Positions 11,700 to 23,050 of a DNA stretch of 64,000 nt are shown here, piece by piece. Position numbers and translations under genes: made by a program. The DNA lies in assembly GCA_907165275.2 (NCBI GenBank), contig OU015664.1, positions 9,944,001 through 10,008,000 of the forward strand, given 5' to 3'. The stretch's first letter is position 1. Every line of letters begins with the position of its first letter. The notes beneath the pieces are model-generated. The model worked only from the letters and a program-made list of their open reading frames with translations, was not told where the DNA came from and searched no databases. The stretch comes from Zygaena filipendulae (Eukaryota; Arthropoda; Insecta; Lepidoptera; Zygaenidae).

Positions 11700-13863
11700 T
11701 AGTTACTTTTGACAATAGTTGAATCTTAATGTAATAGTGAAAAAGTTCCAAATTTGTCAAAAGTAGCCTTTAATTTCCGATGCTGATTGTACATGAACGA
11801 GAGCTGGTGTACGTAGAATTTTTCTCGTCCCCTTTTCCAGGGCATGACCAATTGTACAAAATTGCGTTTCCTTTTGTAATTGTTAAGGATTTACTGAAGA
11901 AGAAGAATTATTTTGAAATATTTTCACGGTCAAATTCATACTGAAAGGTTGAAAGATAATTAAGCTCAGAAGAATCAGTTATTCTTCTGAGTAATTAAGA
12001 TTTTTTGACATTACTTGAAAAATAGACAAAAGCAATGTTGTCAACTGTTTAGATAGGTGATGAATTTTTCGTAGATGACACGTCATTATAATACCTACAA
12101 ATAGTAGTTTAAAAAACAAATAAAATAATTTCTTTTACGCTTAAGATTCTCGGAATTGATATCTGACAATTTGTCTTCAAAAGGAATAAGGAAATCAATT
12201 AGGTTTAATCGGACATAAAAAAAGCTTTGACATTCAAAATACAAATTACCAAATTTCTCCGAAGACATTTTGTATCCAATAACAGTGTACGCGACTTGAT
12301 GTTTGCAAGCAATCGTGACCCTTATAGACAACAACAAGATTGTATTTAGCCAGAGAGTGCCGACATAGCGTAATCTGGCAATTTTCCTTTTTATATTCTT
12401 ATAATATAGAGGTTAATTTGCCGTGAAATGGAAATAGAAGCGCTTATTTTTCAAATAAGATGAGTGCGTTATGAAGTAATTTTTTGGTTATTACAAAGTA
12501 GCTGCTCTCAGGCGCTTCTGACATTAAGAACTTTTTTATAAGCCAGAGGTGAGTTTGTTAACATAACGATGATATGTAACTCTTTCTACACAAAATATAA
12601 GCAGAGGATAATTACTGTAATTTTGTAATTAATATTAATATATCGACTAATAAATAGGAAGGTGTGGTTGTAAGTTGATCTCTTATCAGCATCAGCATTC
12701 AGCAAGTCGTCACGGAGCAACAAAGAAGAATTAGATTGGTAGGAATTAGAAAAAAAAAAATCAACTATTCCCTCAATATCAAGAAAAATGAAGATCAAAA
12801 TGTTAGCAACAGCTAGTCGGGTAATGAATATTTGATTACCTATCAACTTTTTAACTGAAATGAAATGGTTATTTTTAAATAATACTTCGACTGGCATAAT
12901 TAAAGAGTAACAAAATGCTTTGAAGTGTGACGGAATCGTGCATTTAGTTTCCGCTTAGTGTCTTGAGTTTATTTTTTTCTATCACAACTAATAGATGGGC
13001 AATCAACTCGCTGCTTGGGTTTAAACCCAAAAAAGCCAAACTTTTATGCTCTTCTATCGGGAGTAAATCTAGAAATGGCAGGCTTTTATACAGTTTAATC
13101 CCAAGACGAAGAAGTTTCACTTTAACCACTAAGAGAGGTTACACGTAGTTACTTATTTTTTGTATAGATAATTTTAAATTAAAAAATAAAATCTTAAAAC
13201 ATTCATCTTAAGTTTGAGAGGAGGTAAGTTTACTTGTTATATGGAAGGAAGTTGGCTTATTTGTTCATAGGGAGAATTGTTTGAACCACTGAACTAATTC
13301 TTAAAATACTATTTTACTTATAAGAAGCTACTACCTATATCACTGATTGTGAGTATAAAAAGAATACTTTTATCTTCTAAGAAAGAGATCCTGAGGAAAT
13401 TCCAAAATTCACACTCAACCGATGGGATCAATCAAAAAATATCAAAATAATCTGTGTTGAAAAAGTTGAAAGGGCGTGTTCCCTATACGAAACGCGAACA
13501 AAGAAGTACCTATCCACTTCAAAAACCTATTTTACGAACACGGCAAAGTAAAATTATTATAGACAAATTGTAAATAAGTTTCTAATTAAATTTGTCCCTT
13601 TCTATATGGATTAATTCTGATTAAATTTTAAACAACTCATTAAAATTGAACTTCCCGACAGCGCGGCGGTGTAACTTGCACAAATTAACGTTCAACTCCT
13701 GTTGCTGAGCAGAACGAGTTTCTTCGTCTTACAATAAACCGAAATAATCTTTAGTCAGCCAAACAGTGAGCCTTAATTCCGAACGCGTTTTGTTCGACAC
13801 GGTTTGTTTACATCACTCATCGAATTTATTGCCAACAAGAACTAATCTTCCTTCGTATTATAA
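11700..13863. other. No gene recognised
   Basis: AT-rich. Overlapping frames at 12944-13148 on both strands are unclassified (see findings). No repeat ends found. Confidence 0.4.
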
Positions 13864-14250
13864 CTAGCTGTTCCCCGCAGTTTTCCCCGCGGTAATTTCG
13901 GAGTTCCCGTGGGAATTTCGGGATAAAAATACCCTGTGTGTGCTGCTGTAGAGTTTGTTGCGCAGTTTCTTCTCTTCAGCCATAGCACTAGGAAGCTGTG
14001 GAGGGTGGATATTTTATGGGTGCTGTCTACTGTAAACTGTAATTTTACTGGCGTCAAAAAGAGCCACATTATGGGCCTATTTTGAATAAATGATTTGACT
14101 ATTGACTATGTTACTCAGGACTACCGTAGCTTCCTAAAGGTAAAATAATTTTTAAATCGGTTCAGTAGATCCAAAGATTACCCCCTACAACGGCACAAAC
14201 TCGCAATTCACAAACTCACACACTTTACCTCTTTATAATATTAGTATAGA
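13864..14250 (-). mobile_element. Helitron-like element, subtype E, split by a LINE 3' end
   Basis: CTAGCTGTTCCCCGCAG..GGGATAAAAATACCCT on the left. TATGTTACTCAGGACTACCG to CTTTATAATATTAGTATAGA on the right. The insert is 13943-14107. Confidence 0.65.
13943..14107 (+). mobile_element. 5'-truncated LINE 3' end inserted in a Helitron
   Basis: TAGAGTTTGTTGCGCAGTTT, CTTCTCTTCAGCCATAGC and TTTTGAATAAATGATTTGAC followed by a TTGACTA-type tail. The surrounding Helitron is interrupted (CCTGTGT on the left, CTATGT on the right), which may be the diverged target duplication. Confidence 0.65.
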
Positions 14251-14272
14251 TAAGATGTTAGTTTATCATACA

Positions 14273-14428
14273 CTAACTGTTCCCCCGTGGTTTCACTCGC
14301 GGTAATCTCGGAGTTCCCGCGGAAATTCCAGGTCACAATATAGCCTATGACACTGGCACAAATACCCCCTACAATGTCATAAACTCACAAACTCACAAAC
14401 TTTAGACCCCTTTTATATTAGGTATAGA
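14273..14428 (-). mobile_element. Helitron-like element, subtype E, deleted copy next to another
   Basis: CTAACTGTTCCCCCGTGG to CCCCTTTTATATTAGGTATAGA, about 155 bp. Same orientation as 13864-14250 and 22 bp from it. Confidence 0.6.
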
Positions 14429-15112
14429 TATTTAAAATCAATAAACTCTGAAAAAAACTGTATCGACTGAACTCAAAATTGGTTTGGTTTTCATGTAAGG
14501 AATGTTCATAATAATAACAACGAGGAATAGGGAAATAACAAAAACTGTATACCTATAGGTACTCGGGAATCGAACTCGTTGATATACATAGAAAAATAAA
14601 GCACATCGTGTATTATTTCGCCTGCGATTTACAAAGATCAAATTCTGGGAAGTAATGGTAAATAGCAAACTAACGAAAAGGTGTAATTTCTGAGAAAATC
14701 CCGTTTTACTCTGAATTTTTATACAACTCCGCAGGTTCGTTTCAGTGTAATTGATTTATGGATGAAAAGCCATACAATATCGGTCATGGAAGTTCGCAAC
14801 CCAGTTCGGAATCAAGCCTCGGTCTTCCACCTTTCAAGGTTTAACTTTGCCTTAGCAATTTCCTATACCCGTTGTAAATTCACATCGGCCGTTTTACCTT
14901 GATCCCCGTAACACTTATGCTTGGCTTAACGTATCTTTGATAGTTGGGGCGACGGAGCGAGTCAGGCCTGGCTGGTGGTAGGTATTACCCTCTTTAGTAT
15001 ATTATCGGCACCTGCGCTTACAGCTTGTTTATGTACTGGGCCGTTGCTGTTTGGTGGCAACATTATGCGTTGCGTAATGTGTTCTATCAAACGCGAAGTT
15101 TGCAAATGCCTA

Positions 15113-15146
15113 TGCGTGTGTGTGCGTGTGCGTGTGTGTGTGTTTG
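15113..15146. repeat. (TG)n microsatellite
   Basis: Imperfect TGTGTGTGCGTG run directly left of the foldback element 15147-15392. Confidence 0.75.
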
Positions 15147-15392
15147 TATATGGACATAGATAAGCAATAGTGTGTTAACCCACACTGGAGAAATTTAGAG
15201 TAAATTAAAGTTTTAAAATTATAGCGCAATTTTGTGTCTATATTTTTTATGTTCGATATTTAGTTACATATTTGAACAATGTAATAAGGTAAACACACAA
15301 TTAAAAAACGTTCTCTAACTCTCAATAAATCGTTCTGAATCAATAACTTCATTTTGCGGGTTAACATGTTATTGCTTATCTGCGTCCATATA
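15147..15392. mobile_element. Foldback element with about 35-bp inverted ends
   Basis: Left TATATGGACATAGATAAGCA, continuing to GTGTTAACCC. The right end is its near-complement (GGGTTAACATGTTATTGC to GTCCATATA). It directly abuts a (TG)n tract on the left. The AT-rich middle has no ORF. Confidence 0.6.
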
Positions 15393-15537
15393 TGCGTCTG
15401 TGTCACAATCAAATCGTATAAATCGTCCGTTTACAAAAGACCGAAGAGGGAAAAAACTGTGTTATTATTTGCGGTCGAATTTTATTCGTCAGGTGTGGAG
15501 CTATCCAGATAACTATTGAACTGGTTTTCTACACACT

Positions 15538-15722
15538 TACTGTAACTTTGGTTTCTATCATTTTTCGGTTGCATTGCAATCGAAAAAATTGCGGTTTTGC
15601 GATTACAATATGCACGTTTTAACACTTACAATATCTAGCAATCAACCAAAATAAACATACCTACTTCAAAAGTTGAAGCTGTCTGAAAATCACAATGAAA
15701 CAAAAGTTACATTATTGCCCTA
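15538..15722 (+). mobile_element. AGGGC-end MITE, copy 1
   Basis: TGTAACTTTGGTTTCTATCA at the left, AACAAAAGTTACATTATTGC-CC at the right, and CTAGCAATCAAC..AAATAAACATAC inside. All are shared with 62871-63089. Confidence 0.6.
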
Positions 15723-15994
15723 CAGAATATCTACGTTCTATTTCAGAAACACCTATTTTTTTCGTCTGAGAATCTCGGACACACATATTTATACGCTGGA
15801 TAAATCACTGGGACTAGACTGGGATAAAATAAGGTCAAAAGTTGCTAAAAAATTTGAAACTATTATATTATCTATAATTAGTTTCAAAGTTGCTAGTTAT
15901 TTATTTATCTAGCCAGTGGCGTAGGATAGGTCACTTAGGGTAACAACAACAATAATTGAACAAATGAAATGAAGAAAGGACAATTGAAATTCAT

Positions 15995-16070
15995 TCAGCT
16001 TTTGAGTTTATCGCGAACAGACAGACAGACAGACACGGTGGAAGATTTTATTTTATATAGTGATTATTTA
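15995..16070 (-). mobile_element. Helitron-like 5' fragment, subtype D, with (GACA)n
   Basis: GAGTTTATCGCGAACAGACA, GACAGACAGACACGGTGGAA and TTTTATATAGTGAT resemble the 5' end of the copy at 57372-57648. Confidence 0.45.
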
Positions 16071-16551
16071 ACCCATCTACCTTAAAACCGAAACAAAGAA
16101 ATTCCACATCGGAGCAGAAGCAAAAATGTGGTACTACCTAATAATTAATTACCTACCTACTCTTTAAGCCTATTGACTGTACTTAGGTATGTGAAATAAA
16201 AAGAAAAAGAAAAAAAAGGCAATATTTTTTTATTGCACTGTTATGACGCATAGGTACGTTCCACCTTTCAACCAAAAGATGGTTACGCTTCACTAAAAGC
16301 AACGGAGAAACTTAGGGAGTACATAGCACGTACAACACCCGCTGCGACTTGCGAGTAAGTATCACCCGGTACAATGAGCGCATAAAGTCTTAGATGTTGT
16401 GGGGTTCATTTAAAACTTGTGCCTTGCATCCAAATGAATCCATTTGAATGAATCCATTTCAAACAAATACCTATTACACTTGAAAACAATGACATTGATT
16501 AACTTAGGAAAGTAATGTACCAGCAGTTGACTATGTTAATAATACTAATAA

Positions 16552-16800
16552 TCTATACTAATATTACAAAGAGCAAAAGTTTGTGAGTTTGTGAGTTTGT
16601 GACGTTGTAGGGGGTAATCTCTGGATCTACTGAATCGATTTTGAAAATTCTTTCACTTATAGGAAGTTACAGTGATCCTGAGTGTCATAGGGTACTTTTA
16701 TTCCGGAATTCCTACGGAAACTTCGAATTTCCCGCGGGTAAAACCACGGGGGAATTGCTATCTCTGGATCTCCGCGGGTGAAACCGCGGAAGACAGCTCG
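16552..16800 (+). mobile_element. Helitron-like element, subtype E, with duplicated 3' hairpin
   Basis: TCTATACTAATATTACAAAG start. Near the end two successive hairpin units occur: CCCGCGGGTAAAACCACGGGG and TCCGCGGGTGAAACCGCGG, each followed by a degenerate end (TTGCTAT, CAGCTCG). Confidence 0.65.
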
Positions 16801-17504
16801 TTCCTAATTACGGTAATGAAAAATATGACGATACAATTTTTCAATGAAACAAAACTTGTTTGTTCCTCCAAGCGAAGCTTAATTTAACTGTGCAAAAACA
16901 GAGAGGTCTTCTCTGCTGACCCGCTTTACTCACAGGACGAAAAATAACAGTTAGAAGGGACATCAACTTAGTTTAGAATGAAAACTGATGAAAACCAGTG
17001 TCGCCGGGTGATTTTCGCATACAAAACTATTCATCGCGCACTTAAATATTCATTAACGTAAAGAAATGTATTCAACGCTTTATGGTTATGTTTTAAGGTA
17101 GTCACTGTTTTCAAAATTTATAGTTTTGGGAATATTGAGGTAAATATACTTGGGATGGCAGCAACAAAATTTTTGGGCAAGTTAGAGCATTTGCTCTAAC
17201 TTCCTTTGCAACGGTGGCGCGCCTGCCCCGCCTACATGTCCTCTCTAGTTAATTTATTTGCTCTGTGCTTTCTTGTGGGAAAGTACTTGAATCAGTTTAT
17301 TTGTATGGAGTGTCACCGGACTGGCTACGGTGCCATGTATCTCATTAAAGACTTCTGTCACAATAGCTTATCACGTCTGTGGGGTAACCGCAAATTCGAA
17401 ATAGACGCATTATAAAATTAATCCGACAAAATAATATTGAAAAAGAAAAAACGGCCATATTTGACAGATTTTTACAGTTTTCGTTTACAATTTTTGAAAG
17501 TGAG

Positions 17505-17690
17505 TTTTTTGTTTCTATGTTACGCTATGCTTAAGTTACGGATCACCATGAAATTTTATACACAGTTAGGAGAAGGATATAGGGTACTTTTTATTCCGGA
17601 ACTCCCGTGGGAACTAAGAAATTATCATGGGAAAAACTGCTTAAAATTGTGCATGCTACACGTTTTCAGGATTACAGAAAAAGAAGAGAA
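17505..17690 (+). mobile_element. Helitron-like fragments, degenerate
   Basis: ATGTTACGCTATGCTTAAGT, TAGGGTACTTTTTATTCCGG and AAACTGC, then a second internal scrap GCATGCTACACGTTTTCAGG. It abuts CRE-bearing MITE copy 3. Confidence 0.45.
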
Positions 17691-17715
17691 CGGCTTGTCA
17701 AGATTAAATGCTTTA

Positions 17716-18038
17716 TAATGGGGATGTGGACTACTGTTGAAAATCAAAATTCTAATTAGTCCGTCAGTTAGAAAATAAAAAACAAAGACACGTATTTTTT
17801 TCTTTTTCAAATAAATTAAAATATATAGAGATAAAGCGCATTAAAGTTTAGGGTGAGGGGGTCGTGACGTCCTAAAACCGCCATACAAACTGTCAGAATA
17901 GTGACGTCACGCGAAATTTCAACTCAATATATCGCCTTTATTTTTTGATTACGTAAAAAAAGAAAAAATACGTGTCCAATATTTTTTAATAATCTAAAAG
18001 ACGGATCAAAAAGAAAAAATTAGTCAACATGCCTATTA
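17716..18038 (+). mobile_element. CRE-bearing MITE, copy 3
   Basis: Same family. A short deletion removes part of the first TGACGTCA site (GTGACGTCCTAAAACC). The flanks ATAATGGGGATG / CATGCCTATTAT extend the inverted match to the outer edge. Confidence 0.75.
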
Positions 18039-18599
18039 TCATCAAAATATTTACACTATTTTACAAAGGTAGTATTCAACTATCGGCGTTATCGATTTGT
18101 TTTGAAATATCTTGAAAAATGCTAGCTAATTTGACTCCTGTAAAAGGTCTTCATAATTATTTTTAAACCTGACTGTACACCAAGGCCAATCCGTCGCAAC
18201 TCTCTCGAAACCGTGATAACGCACCGAACCGAGTACCCAAGTTTAACCGCTTTTGTGTCGTAAAAACTTAAACTCAGCAACGCACGAGCGGAGACCGAAA
18301 TGTTTGCAACGACAAAGTGTTTCAATGGCAAAACTAATTCTGACTTCCCAGCTCTGTGGTTTTTGGGTTTGTTTGTGCGAACATGAGAATTAAAATTATA
18401 TTTTTGGAGTGCGAACTGCGAAGTTGAGTGGAAGCTTTCACTGTGGTCGGCTGTAACACTCGTAGCTTATACTTAAAGATAAAGTACCTGGATGACTGTA
18501 GGGATGTATTTTTTTTGGTAAAATTTACCGTTTTTACGTAAGTATACATATTTTTATCATCACGGTTTAATAACGCCATCTATTGTTAAGTGGCTTTAG

Positions 18600-18904
18600 T
18601 ATTGCTGTGCCGGTAAAGCAGTACCAAATACTCATTTTTCATTACCTACCTGAAACAGGAATAAAACCCCCTGCATACTAAATTTCATGAAAATCGTTGG
18701 AGCCATTTCCGAGATCCAGATTAAATATACACAAGAAATATAAACTACACAAGGTAGTAGATAGATAGATGTACTTACTTCCTTTGGTCCTTCTCTGTAC
18801 CTACCTCTAAGATTTTATGATGATCGGTTAGGTAATTAAGCCGTGAAAGCGTAACAAATAAACAAATAAACTCACATTCGCATTTATAATAATAAAGCTA
18901 AGGA
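18600..18904 (-). mobile_element. Two Helitron-like fragments side by side
   Basis: CTAAATTTCATGAAAATCGT..GAGATCCAGATTA (18680-18725), then TCCTTCTCTGTACCTACCTC..AGCGTAACAAATAAACAAAT to AGGA at 18904. Confidence 0.45.
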
Positions 18905-19080
18905 TAATAGTAAATGATATTTTGTGTGAAGATGTTAGCTGCACAAAATAACTTTTTGATGTAAGGCTCTAGGCTTTGTTTGACCTACCTCATTTTACCT
19001 CCAATTTTGATTTCTTACGACTGACTGATGCACTAGTTGCTGAGCGGTCGCTAGGGCCAGTCCCGCTCTGACACCACCGT

Positions 19081-19088
19081 GGTAAGAG
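19081..19088. repeat. Target-site duplication (left) of the hAT-like element
   Basis: GGTAAGAG, identical to 22132-22139. Confidence 0.85.
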
Positions 19089-19266
19089 CAGGGGCGGATC
19101 CAGGATTTGGTTGAGGTGGGGGCAATTTGGTTGCACCATGAAATTTTTTGAATTAACAGGATAGACAAAAAAGTCCATTAATAAAATTTAAGTGCTTCAT
19201 ATTGAGAGCATCTGAATTGAGCTTATGTATGTATTATATTATCTGTGTGTATGTTTCGCGATTTTT

Positions 19267-20565
19267 TAACCGACTTCCAAAAAGGAGGAGGTTACGCATT
19301 CGGCTGTATGTTTTTTTTTTTTTATATTACTCGAAGCTAGGGTTGGAACGATTTCGAAAATTCATTTTTTGTTTGAAAGCGTATACTCCCAATTAGGTCC
19401 TATTGCCACCAAGTGGGATCTGATGATGGGATCTTATGGTTTAAGAATCTTTATTATCCTCAAAAGATCTTGGGGAAATCGTGGGAACTCTTCAAAAATA
19501 ATAGGCACACCTATAGCGATTTGGGTATATTTTATAGTAAATCGTTCATTTGCTTTCGGAAAGCAAAATTTGAAGAAGTGGAACTGATCATGAAGACCAC
19601 AAGTGTTCATCGGAACTACTCAACAATAAAACGTATTTCACGGGTTTCGATTGGACCGATTTAGAAAATTGATTTTGTTGTTTGAAAGGGTATACTCCCA
19701 AGTTGGTCCCATTGTCACCAAATCGAGAACCTGATGATGGAATCATGGAGAAATCAAGAGAACTCTTCAAAAATTACAGACACACCTATAGCGATTTTTG
19801 TATTTTTTATAGTAAATCGTTTATTTGCTTTTGGAAAGCAAAATTTGAAGAAGTGAAACTGATGATGAAGACCACAGATGGTCATCGGAACTACTCAATA
19901 AAAGGTATTTCACGAGTTCCGATTCGTTAACTTTAATATGGTTCCTAAATTATTTATGCTCGTCACAATGTATATGGTAAAGTGGAACTGATGATGACGT
20001 ACCAGGAGAACTCCTCAACAATCAACGTCCCTGTCGTCCCGTCGGTAAAAGCTGTATTTTGTAAAAGGCGATGAGCAATTGACATTAGGCTATTGTAACT
20101 TAGATAAATTTACAAACGGACTCACTTGAAAGCAAGAAATAAACAAAATTTTAACAAAAAAATTAAAACCGACTTCCAACAACACAAAACTAAAAAGCTA
20201 AAAATAACAAAATATCGATTTTATCCAACAGACAAAAATACACGTAAGTTTATTTTTGGTAGTTATTACCAGTAGTTATTATACCAGTACCAGTAGTTAT
20301 TATTGGTTTATTCTACCACTTGACTACTATTATTATTTGAAATCGGTGACAAGCCAAATATGGCGTAGGTACATGGACTAAGTCCAGTCCCGCCACGAGT
20401 TCGTTATAAGCTGAACAACCCAAGTGGGTAGACGTAAGCGGGCTTGGCACCGAATTTAAATCAAAAAGTGGTAGCACAAACCAACAATAGTATTACATGT
20501 ATTTTTGTCTGATGGATTAAGTCGGTATTTTGTTATTTTTAGCTTTTTAGTTTTATGTTTCTCAT
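19267..20565. mobile_element. CCGACTTCC-family repeat, copy nested in the hAT-like element
   Basis: Starts TTAACCGACTTCCAAAAAGG. Most of its body is shared with the copy at 44903-45867. An internal segment is tandemly duplicated: the motif beginning GTTTGAAAG.GTATACTCCC occurs at 19371 and again at 19680, about 309 bp apart, which the other copy lacks. The last part (about 20164-20565) is a foldback with long inverted arms that begin AAAACCGACTTCC. The right end is slightly eroded. Confidence 0.7.
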
Positions 20566-20940
20566 ATTTAAAAAAAATGTGGTGTCGAAAACGATAGAGC
20601 TTAGGTAGGTATAGCGGTTTTTGAGTACGATTCTCTGTAAAATCAAAGTTTTTTTAGTATTTCATTATTTTCAACTTGTACTTTCATGCATAAAATAATC
20701 TACATGGAAGCTACAACAGATAAAAGTAAAAAATGAAAAATTTACGTTCCAGCGAATCTGACCTGAATTAACAACTTTAAATTAAAATTTTGTAGGTTTG
20801 TATCTATAAAGTGATAGGAAAATAATGGGAAGTGTTATGGTTAATAGCGATTTTTTTACTAAACTGAGAAAAAATACCATCAGAGGTGCACATGTGATGT
20901 GATAAAAACGTGTTGCGTGATCAGAAGAATAAAGAACTAC

Positions 20941-21203
20941 CTAACTACCTGACGTAGCTTCACGACCGACATAAAGCAATCTGAAACTTTCTTTGAAGTA
21001 AGTCGGTGATTTGGGATCCCTCAGCACTTTAAAGATGGTACAAAGAATATGTGTAGTGTGCCTGGCGAATATGTAAAGCACACACATTTTGCAGCCGCTC
21101 CAACTTATCGCGTTACTATGTCTAGTTGTTGTATACGTATGCTGTAAATCTTTGTGTTGTGTCAAATAAAGTTTTTTCAATTTCAATTTTCAATTTCAAT
21201 TAC
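20941..21203 (+). mobile_element. LINE 3' end (truncated) inside the hAT-like element
   Basis: Ends TTGTGTTGTGTCAAATAAAG followed by a (TTCAATT)n-like tail. The word GTGTTGTGTCAAATAAAGTT recurs at the end of 22440-22805. The minus-strand ORF here has no recognised domain and is taken as a shadow. Confidence 0.6.
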
Positions 21204-22131
21204 TTTTCTGTCAGATTCATACAGCACACATCGGCGTAAACAAAATGGAGAAGGTTACTCCTTGGATTAGTAAAATGAGGAGAAAATTTGGGAAATAACG
21301 CAGAAAACTCAGAGAAGTGAATAATTTTCGTCCATATGACGAGATTACGGAAAAATAGGTACTATTGAAAAAAAAAGATGTTTTTGACAATAGATTTTAA
21401 AATTTACAGTCAACAGAAGAAAAATTTGATAAATTTTGGAAATTTGCCCAATTTTTTTTCCAAATCCGAATTCATCGCGCACCGCACGTGATAAAAGTCG
21501 TCGACTAATTTTTGAGCACAGAGGTATCTACAATATGACGGGTAATAAAAATCGAAATTCTATTAATTCCATTTAGTTCGTCAGTTACATAATATAAATA
21601 AATAATATGGATAGATTTGCTTTGAACGTGGAAAAAAGTAGAAGAGTTAGGTACCAACTAGTTTTGGGAAGTGAAATCACAATAGCTTACTTCCAAGTCT
21701 CAAGGATGTTGGATGAAGTTAAAGAAAAGGGATAGAGAAACTACATATATAAGGATAATTGTAAAAACATATTTACAGCCAAACACAGAAACTTCTCCTT
21801 TTAAATGAGAAATATACCATACGGCACGTAGTTTCAAAACAGAAAATTTGTTTTAACGAGAAAGAATTGACAGATTTTGTGTTTGTTTTACAATAATAGA
21901 TACAAACTTCCATAGGGGTTCGTTACAAACTAATAATTTATAGAGTTTTAAAAATGAATATTTGTTCGTTCATTCAGGTTCATTCGTATATTTCTATTCA
22001 AATTACGATGAAACTTTGGTGAAAAGCCACAACCTTGCGAAGATTTTTCTAAGGTCTAATTAAAGTAGGTACCTATTTAGGTCTTCAGGGGGGCAATTGC
22101 CCCCAGTGCCCCCCCCCTGGATCCGCCCCTG

Positions 22132-22139
22132 GGTAAGAG
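22132..22139. repeat. Target-site duplication (right) of the hAT-like element
   Basis: GGTAAGAG, identical to 19081-19088. Confidence 0.85.
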
Positions 22140-22439
22140 TCTCGTTGAGTTGTTCACTTCACCTGATGAGGTGAACGCAAGTGAACGTATATGTTCGAAC
22201 TATCGCCTGCCTAAGTCTAAAGTACTACTTCGTGATTTACGAGGTGCGAAAATTGCTTTGTAGTGTGTACCCATTAATTTTATCACCGATGGAACTCGGT
22301 TTTATTATGAAGGCGAACCAAGGTTACAAGCCTGGTTCCACGACTTAATCTTATAGCTTAATGTGGGATCAAGTAGATCTTTGTGTTATTAAGTGGGTTA
22401 TTGAAGTGGTTATTATTATTATTATTACTATTTATTATA

Positions 22440-22805
22440 TGATCTGTCTGCCTGTGCCCGTGACACCTCCGAAATGCTCCAGCGGAAGATCAGCGTCGGG
22501 TGGTCTTTGCACTACCTGGCTAATGCTGAGCTGGCCGCCATTTTGCCGCAACACAATCAGCATATTGTAATTTTTAAGCGCTTTTGTTACTTGAAGCACG
22601 GTCGGTCTGTTTCTCAGTCGCCAAATGGGACTCGCCTGGCGGGAGGGTTTGGTGCGCTGGCGATCTCCCGGTACAGTTCTGATCTTTTGGCGGTTGGGAA
22701 GCAGTCCCTCATTCATGCTTATTTTTTTTTAAATTTATGTATGTTGTAACTATCCATGTGTTGTGTCAAATAAAGTTCCTTCAATTCAATTCAATTCAAT
22801 TCAAT
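22440..22805 (+). mobile_element. LINE 3' end with (TTCAA)n tail
   Basis: Shares GTGTTGTGTCAAATAAAGTT with 20941-21203 and ends in (TTCAA)5 at 22783-22805. The body is GC-richer than its neighbours, and plus- and minus-strand frames of about 90 aa overlap without a recognised domain. The next element (RTE fragment) begins at the last base of the tail. Confidence 0.55.
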
Positions 22806-23050
22806 ACATAATCCGAAGAATAGCAAACCTCCAGTGGCAGTGGGCGGGGCACATCGCTCGAAGTACTGATAATATATCCAATGGAGCAGGAAAATTCTTG
22901 AGTGGCGACCACGAACCGGATGGTGCGGCGTGGGTCGGCCCGCTAAAAGTGGACCGACGACTTGGTGACGGTTGCGGGACGCAGTTGGGTGCGGGACTCA
23001 CAGGACCAGTCGTTGTGGTGATCCATGGGGGAGGCCTATGTAGACTACTT
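22806..23050 (+). pseudogene. RTE-type LINE reverse-transcriptase ORF, C-terminal fragment (frameshifted)
   Basis: Translation gives LQWQWAGHIARSTD. In other frames follow EWRPRTGW..GVGRP, then WTDDLVTVAGRSWVRD, QDQSLW, a stop, and SMGEAYVDYF. These are, in order, the conserved C-terminal blocks I recognise from insect endonuclease-reverse transcriptase (RTE-clade) ORFs. At least two frame changes and one stop show decay. It is joined directly to the (TTCAA)n tail of another LINE at 22783-22805. Confidence 0.75.

Larger units (their letters stand above)
19089..22131. mobile_element. hAT-like DNA transposon with intact ends and 8-bp target-site duplication
   Basis: The termini are inverted copies of CAGGGGCGGATCCAGG (19089-19104 and the complement ending at 22131). 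Further inside both ends is GGGGGCAATT. The element is flanked by a perfect 8-bp direct repeat GGTAAGAG (19081-19088 and 22132-22139), the target duplication length of hAT elements. CAGGGGCGGATC ends are known from hAT families. The 3043-bp body has no long ORF and carries two later insertions (the CCGACTTCC-family element and a LINE 3' end). It is non-autonomous or dead. Confidence 0.85.

Noticed and set aside
14560..14600. tRNA-like B-box on the minus strand (GGGAATCGAACTCG)
   Set aside because: An isolated motif with no A-box partner and no SINE tail. The same applies to GGGAATTGAACATCG near 46358.
16672..16887. Frames containing F-P-R-V-K-P-R-G (also at 10463, 13842, 17437, 37291, 47868 and 59317)
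   Set aside because: This recurring peptide is the translation of the Helitron 3' block (CCGCGGGTGAAACC), not a conserved protein.
22435..23001. Minus-strand frames of 66-93 codons rich in R, P and S
   Set aside because: They are antisense to the LINE 3' end and to the RTE reverse-transcriptase remnant, whose sense strand gives the recognisable protein.
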